22,238 bases of DNA, from NCBI GenBank assembly GCA_014904985.1, contig MU129080.1, positions 115,611 to 137,848 on the forward strand, given 5' to 3'. Shown piece by piece: positions 19,945-22,238 of this stretch. The notes beneath the pieces are model-generated. The model was not told where the DNA came from. It saw only the letters and a program-made list of their open reading frames with translations, and did not search any database. This DNA is from Hydnum rufescens UP504. Its lineage: Eukaryota > Basidiomycota > Agaricomycetes > Cantharellales > Hydnaceae. Numbering within the stretch: position 1 is the first letter of the stretch; each line of letters starts with the position of its first letter. The translations under genes were made by a program, and so were the position numbers.

Positions 19945-20045
19945 CTAGAATAGAAATAAAACATTAGTTATATCAAAACTCATGCAAAAAGAGCAGCAAC
20001 TGCTGCTCTTTTTGTGCATTTGTAGCTATTAAAAAAAACACATAG
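19945..20045 (-). other. Intron-like module, left of P3
   Basis: On the minus strand the 5' edge reads accag|ctatgtg (GT changed to CT), then taatagctacaaatgcac, hairpin Q1, a taactaatg branch-like motif and ctattctag|atcaag. It is 101 nt long and nearly the same as the P7 module. Confidence 0.55.
19985..20014. repeat. Hairpin Q1
   Basis: Arms caaaaagagcagca and tgctgctctttttg with a 2-nt centre. It lies in the minus-strand intron-like module 19945-20045. Confidence 0.85.
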
Positions 20046-20054
20046 CTGGTATTG

Positions 20055-20082
20055 CCACACACCTGCTGCAGTGGGTGTGTGG
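20055..20082. repeat. Palindrome P3, centre of the divergent array
   Basis: Arms ccacacacctgctg and cagtgggtgtgtgg. It is the only palindrome with intron-like modules on both sides: Q1 to the left (minus strand) and Q2 to the right (plus strand). Confidence 0.85.
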
Positions 20083-20093
20083 TACTATTTAAG

Positions 20094-20202
20094 GTGAGTT
20101 TCCCACTGCCCTGATAGGTACTGTGGCACAAAAGAGCAGCAAAAGCTGCTCTTTTTGTGCAGGATTTAAATTTTTTACTAACACTTTTATTTACTGCTCT
20201 AG
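20094..20202 (+). other. Intron-like module, right of P3
   Basis: 5' edge tttaag|gtgagt, hairpin Q2, branch-like actaacac, 3' edge ctgctctag|gg. It is 109 nt long. Confidence 0.55.
20126..20160. repeat. Hairpin Q2
   Basis: Arms gcacaaaagagcagc and gctgctctttttgtgc around aaaa. Within module 20094-20202. Confidence 0.85.
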
Positions 20203-20321
20203 GGAAAGCTGTCCCACCCACAAATGACACCCCACACATGACCACATGAACAGAAACATGTGAACAAACAAATAGCAACAACACACACAGGAAGCCACCA
20301 AGAAGAGCTGGAAAACAGAGG

Positions 20322-20349
20322 CCACACACCTGCTGTGGTGGGTGTGTGG
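20322..20349. repeat. Palindrome P4
   Basis: Arms ccacacacctgctg and tggtgggtgtgtgg. All four mismatched positions are TG/CA type. Followed by catataag and the module with Q3. Confidence 0.85.
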
Positions 20350-20358
20350 CCATATAAG

Positions 20359-20458
20359 GTATGTATCATTTTTAATAGTTACAAACATGCAAAAAGAGCT
20401 GCTGCTGCTGCTCTTTTGGTGTGACATTTGATTTCAACTAACATACTCACTATTCTAG
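20359..20458 (+). other. Intron-like module after P4
   Basis: 5' edge atataag|gtatgt, hairpin Q3, branch-like caactaac, 3' edge ctattctag|gtcaa. It is 100 nt long and has all signals of a fungal spliceosomal intron. Confidence 0.6.
20389..20419. repeat. Hairpin Q3
   Basis: Arms gcaaaaagagc and gctcttttgg around a (tgc)n centre, apparently expanded by slippage. Within module 20359-20458. Confidence 0.75.
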
Positions 20459-20578
20459 GTCAATATATCCCATCCCAATGCAAGAAGTTATGCAGCCATG
20501 AGCCAAACCCATGGGCCCACCAGAATCCCATGAAACCCCACACCCCATTACATGCAAACATGCCAACAAATGAGGGAG

Positions 20579-20606
20579 CCACACACCTGCTGCAGCAGGT
20601 GTGTAG
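20579..20606. repeat. Palindrome P5
   Basis: Arms ccacacacctgctg and cagcaggtgtgtag, with one mismatch near the tip. Followed by aatataag and the module with Q4. Confidence 0.85.
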
Positions 20607-20615
20607 CAATATAAG

Positions 20616-20720
20616 ATATATAATTTTTTGTTTAAATAGCTACAGTCATGCAAAAAGAGCAGCAGTCACTGCTCTTTTTGCATGACTCTTGAATTTTAAC
20701 TAATGCCTTGGTTTTTCTAG
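20616..20720 (+). other. Intron-like module after P5 (donor mutated)
   Basis: 5' edge atataag|atatat, where other copies have gtatgt, then hairpin Q4, branch-like taactaat and 3' edge tttttctag|gcc. It is 105 nt long. Loss of the donor GT would block normal splicing here. Confidence 0.5.
20644..20687. repeat. Hairpin Q4 (longest, 19-bp arms)
   Basis: Arms agtcatgcaaaaagagcag and ctgctctttttgcatgact are exact complements around a 6-nt centre. Within module 20616-20720. Confidence 0.88.
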
Positions 20721-20989
20721 GCCAAGTTATCCCAGCCCAATACATGAACCCATGCAGTTGCAAGCCCAAACCCACTTACCCACCAGTACACCAAAGAAAC
20801 CCCCTGAATGATGAGGCCCAATCAGCCAGGACCCCAACAGCAACACATGAACTGTGACACACCAAATGAAACCCAACCAAACAGAGCCAGCCAAACAAAC
20901 CATGCCAAACACCATGACACCATACCCAATGAAACAATGCCAAACAAAAAGGCAAGAGGTGGCCATGTGCACCCAAGTGCCCATGTGAA

Positions 20990-21017
20990 CCACACACCTG
21001 CTGTGGCAGGTGTGTGG
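20990..21017. repeat. Palindrome P6
   Basis: Arms ccacacacctgctg and tggcaggtgtgtgg. Followed by tctatataaggtaagt, but the intron-like module with hairpin is absent from this unit. Confidence 0.85.
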
Positions 21018-21139
21018 TTCTATATAAGGTAAGTGCACCCAGCAACAATGCCCTGTGCATGACCACATGAACAAACCAACAAATGATGATGGCAACAGGC
21101 ACATACAGCCATGGAGAAGACAAGCAGGAAAATGGAGAG

Positions 21140-21167
21140 CCACACACCCACTGCAGTGGGTGTGTGG
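21140..21167. repeat. Palindrome P7 (perfect)
   Basis: Arms ccacacacccactg and cagtgggtgtgtgg pair at all 14 positions. Followed by cacataat, gtatgt and the module with Q5. Confidence 0.88.
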
Positions 21168-21176
21168 CCACATAAT

Positions 21177-21275
21177 GTATGTATTTTTTTAATAGCTACA
21201 AATGCACAAAAAGAGCAGCAGTTGCTGCTCTTTTTGCATGAATTTTAATTTTGACTAACATATTCTCTATTCTAG
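21177..21275 (+). other. Intron-like module after P7
   Basis: 5' edge cataat|gtatgt, hairpin Q5, branch-like gactaaca, 3' edge ctattctag|gtcaa. It is 99 nt long. Confidence 0.6.
21207..21236. repeat. Hairpin Q5
   Basis: Arms caaaaagagcagca and tgctgctctttttg around gt. Within module 21177-21275. Confidence 0.85.
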
Positions 21276-21374
21276 GTCAACCCCAACACATCATGAACCC
21301 AAATCCACTGACCCCCCAGGATCTCAGTGAAACCCTGTGCATGTCAGGGCAACACTGCCATTGAGGCCACAAAC

Positions 21375-21390
21375 AGAGAGAGAGAGAGAG
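21375..21390 (+). repeat. (AG)n microsatellite
   Basis: About eight ag units, just before the degenerate palindrome P8. Confidence 0.85.
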
Positions 21391-21402
21391 GAGGTGAATT
21401 AA

Positions 21403-21425
21403 CCACACACCTATTGCAGTGGAAT
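21403..21425. repeat. Degenerate half palindrome P8
   Basis: ccacacacctattgcagtgga keeps the left arm and the centre, but the right arm is lost. A weaker echo (gcacctatcacagtgga) follows at about 21459. Confidence 0.6.
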
Positions 21426-21742
21426 CCTAACAACCAAACAGCTATGCACAAGACTTGCACCTATCACAGTGGAAATCCTAAGAGATCAAAACTGAGGATC
21501 ATCCAACTGTGAAGGGCTATAAATACTATTCCTTCTACACAGCCACCAGCCTTCCAGAGCCTTCTGCCAACTTCTGTAACCTTCCAGATCCTTCTAAAGT
21601 GCAGCCTCTGCAGCCTTCCTGACTAACCCTTACTAAGCTTACCCAGCTGCTTATCAACCATGATCCATCTACTGACTAACCCTTACTCATCCTGCACACA
21701 TCCCTGCACATGTCCCATGCTCAACTTCCAGGTATGCCATGC
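21426..21742 (+). other. Stretch with a TATA-like box and short direct repeats, no gene
   Basis: TATAAATA lies at 21518-21525, followed by a pyrimidine-rich stretch of ccttcc/ccttct words. A 16-bp direct repeat, ctgactaacccttact, occurs at 21619-21634 and 21672-21687. This could be a core promoter or a decayed LTR; no coding frame is supported. Confidence 0.35.
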
Positions 21743-22105
21743 TCATAGTTGATATCTTGAAGGTTGCCCATGCATGGGTATGCCAAAGGTGTTGAAGGAC
21801 TGTAGTGATGGCAAGGGGTTGGGGATTGGAATGGGTGATGACAATGGTGGAGGAGGAGGGGGAGTCTGGATTGGTAGCTGTAGGGACTCACATGGGGGGT
21901 GAGGTGACAAGGGATGCTGACATAGCCACAGGTGCTGCCAATGATCAATTACCCAACCCACAGCCTGCTGACCTATGCCCAATAATATGAGGGCAATGAT
22001 GATAATCAAAATGCCAATGATCACAGCAAGGATGACTGAGCTGGAAAGAGGAGGTGAGGCTGTATGAGGATACAGGTGCCATGTGTGAAGATTGATGTAG
22101 GACAA
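21743..22105 (-). CDS. Hypothetical small single-pass membrane protein (120 aa)
   Basis: I do not recognise this protein. The frame begins at ATG 22105. Residues about 23-43 form a strong hydrophobic helix of Val, Ile and Leu; residues about 76-105 are rich in Pro with a run of six; the end is GQPSRYQL. There is no clear signal peptide. A ctctttccag just before the hydrophobic part (near 22040) could be an intron acceptor, in which case this is an exon of a larger gene starting beyond the window. It sits between two members of the palindrome array, in CpG-free sequence, so a chance open frame is possible. Confidence 0.3.
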   Translation of the reverse strand: MSYINLHTWHLYPHTASPPLSSSVILAVIIGILIIIIALILLGIGQQAVGWVIDHWQHLWLCQHPLSPHPPCESLQLPIQTPPPPPPLSSPIPIPNPLPSLQSFNTFGIPMHGQPSRYQL

Positions 22106-22233
22106 AAGTTTTCTGGCTAGCTCTGAGGGTGGAAGCAGATGTCAGTTCACTCCTGACAGTGCACAAGTACACACAAGCACACATATGAATGAACAACAAC
22201 ACACACATGAAGCACATGGAGGAGAAGAGGGAG

Positions 22234-22238
22234 CCACA
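22234..22238. repeat. Probable start of a further palindrome (P9) cut by the window edge
   Basis: The window ends gagggagccaca, the same phrase that leads into P5 (20572-20583). The preceding CA-rich, then purine-rich 60 bp resemble the segments before P4 and P7. Confidence 0.4.

Larger units (their letters stand above)
19400..21425. repeat. Palindrome/intron-like module array (unrecognised repeat system)
   Basis: Eight copies of a 28-bp palindrome (P1-P8, arms ccacacacc[tg/ca]ctg) start at 19513, 19804, 20055, 20322, 20579, 20990, 21140 and 21403. Spacing is mostly 251-291 bp, with one 411 and one 150. Each unit reads palindrome, then an ATATAAG-like box, then usually an intron-like module of 99-109 nt containing a second hairpin (Q1-Q5), then a CA-rich segment of about 130 bp leading to the next palindrome. 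The CA-rich segments resemble each other (catgaccacatgaacaaac and a purine-rich end before each palindrome). Units left of P3 lie on the minus strand and units right of it on the plus strand. All three plus frames of the CA-rich segment 20203-20321 have stops, so I regard the array as noncoding. It could be a satellite, tandem MITEs with abutting inverted ends, or a structured RNA locus. Confidence 0.8.

Noticed and set aside
20727..21173. Cys/Trp/His-rich minus-strand open frame of 148 aa, and similar ones across the array
   Set aside because: They share words such as THPLQQVCG only because they read through the same palindrome. They shift frame from unit to unit and have no domain.
19400..21430. 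CRISPR array (28-bp palindromic repeats with spacers)
   Set aside because: Spacing is 150-411 bp, the 'spacers' are themselves related to each other, and the surrounding genes are eukaryotic with introns.
21619..21690. Interstitial telomere repeat (ctaaccctta words)
   Set aside because: Only two separated copies in a longer 16-bp direct repeat, with no run of TTAGGG units.

Overview
The window looks like a repeat-rich piece of a filamentous basidiomycete genome, probably an Agaricomycete. The one intact-looking gene has eleven short introns (51-67 nt), and the transposon families (Copia, PIF/Harbinger with a SANT-like partner gene, a DDE_1 transposase, a Ulp1-like protease, hAT-like MITEs) fit that group. 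The species cannot be named from the sequence alone.

Layout. 1-288 is an imperfect foldback element. 999-4078 holds two tandem copies of a noncoding unit of about 1.1-1.2 kb. The first copy carries a 777-bp hAT-type MITE with an 8-bp target duplication, and the second copy preserves the empty site. 4141-11018 is a nest of transposons: a 5'-truncated Ty1/Copia element with a solo LTR of its own family inside pol, and a 4,286-bp PIF/Harbinger element (TTA duplication) splitting its 3' LTR. The Harbinger contains a decayed SANT-like ORF1, itself interrupted, and a decayed DDE transposase. 11481-14917 (minus strand) is a twelve-exon peroxisomal Lon protease gene (LonP2/Pln type) with Walker motifs, Ser-Lys dyad and a C-terminal SRL signal. 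It has one apparent 1-nt frameshift. 15900-19000 holds wreckage of a Ulp1-like cysteine protease gene and a DDE_1 transposase gene on the plus strand.

19400-21430 is the most unusual part and I do not recognise it. It is an array in which a 28-bp palindrome recurs eight times (the eighth only half present), mostly every 250-290 bp; a ninth seems to start at the window edge. Five units carry a second, unrelated hairpin inside an intron-like module of about 100 nt with 5' GT-like, CTAAC and CTAG signals. One unit lacks that module. The array diverges from the palindrome at 20055-20082, with units to its left on the minus strand and units to its right on the plus strand.

Base composition separates the parts. 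The Lon gene and its flanks (about 11120-15260) are rich in CpG. Most of the rest is nearly free of CpG and full of TpG/CpA, as expected from long-term cytosine methylation and deamination of repeats. Several premature stops and most palindrome mismatches fit that process.
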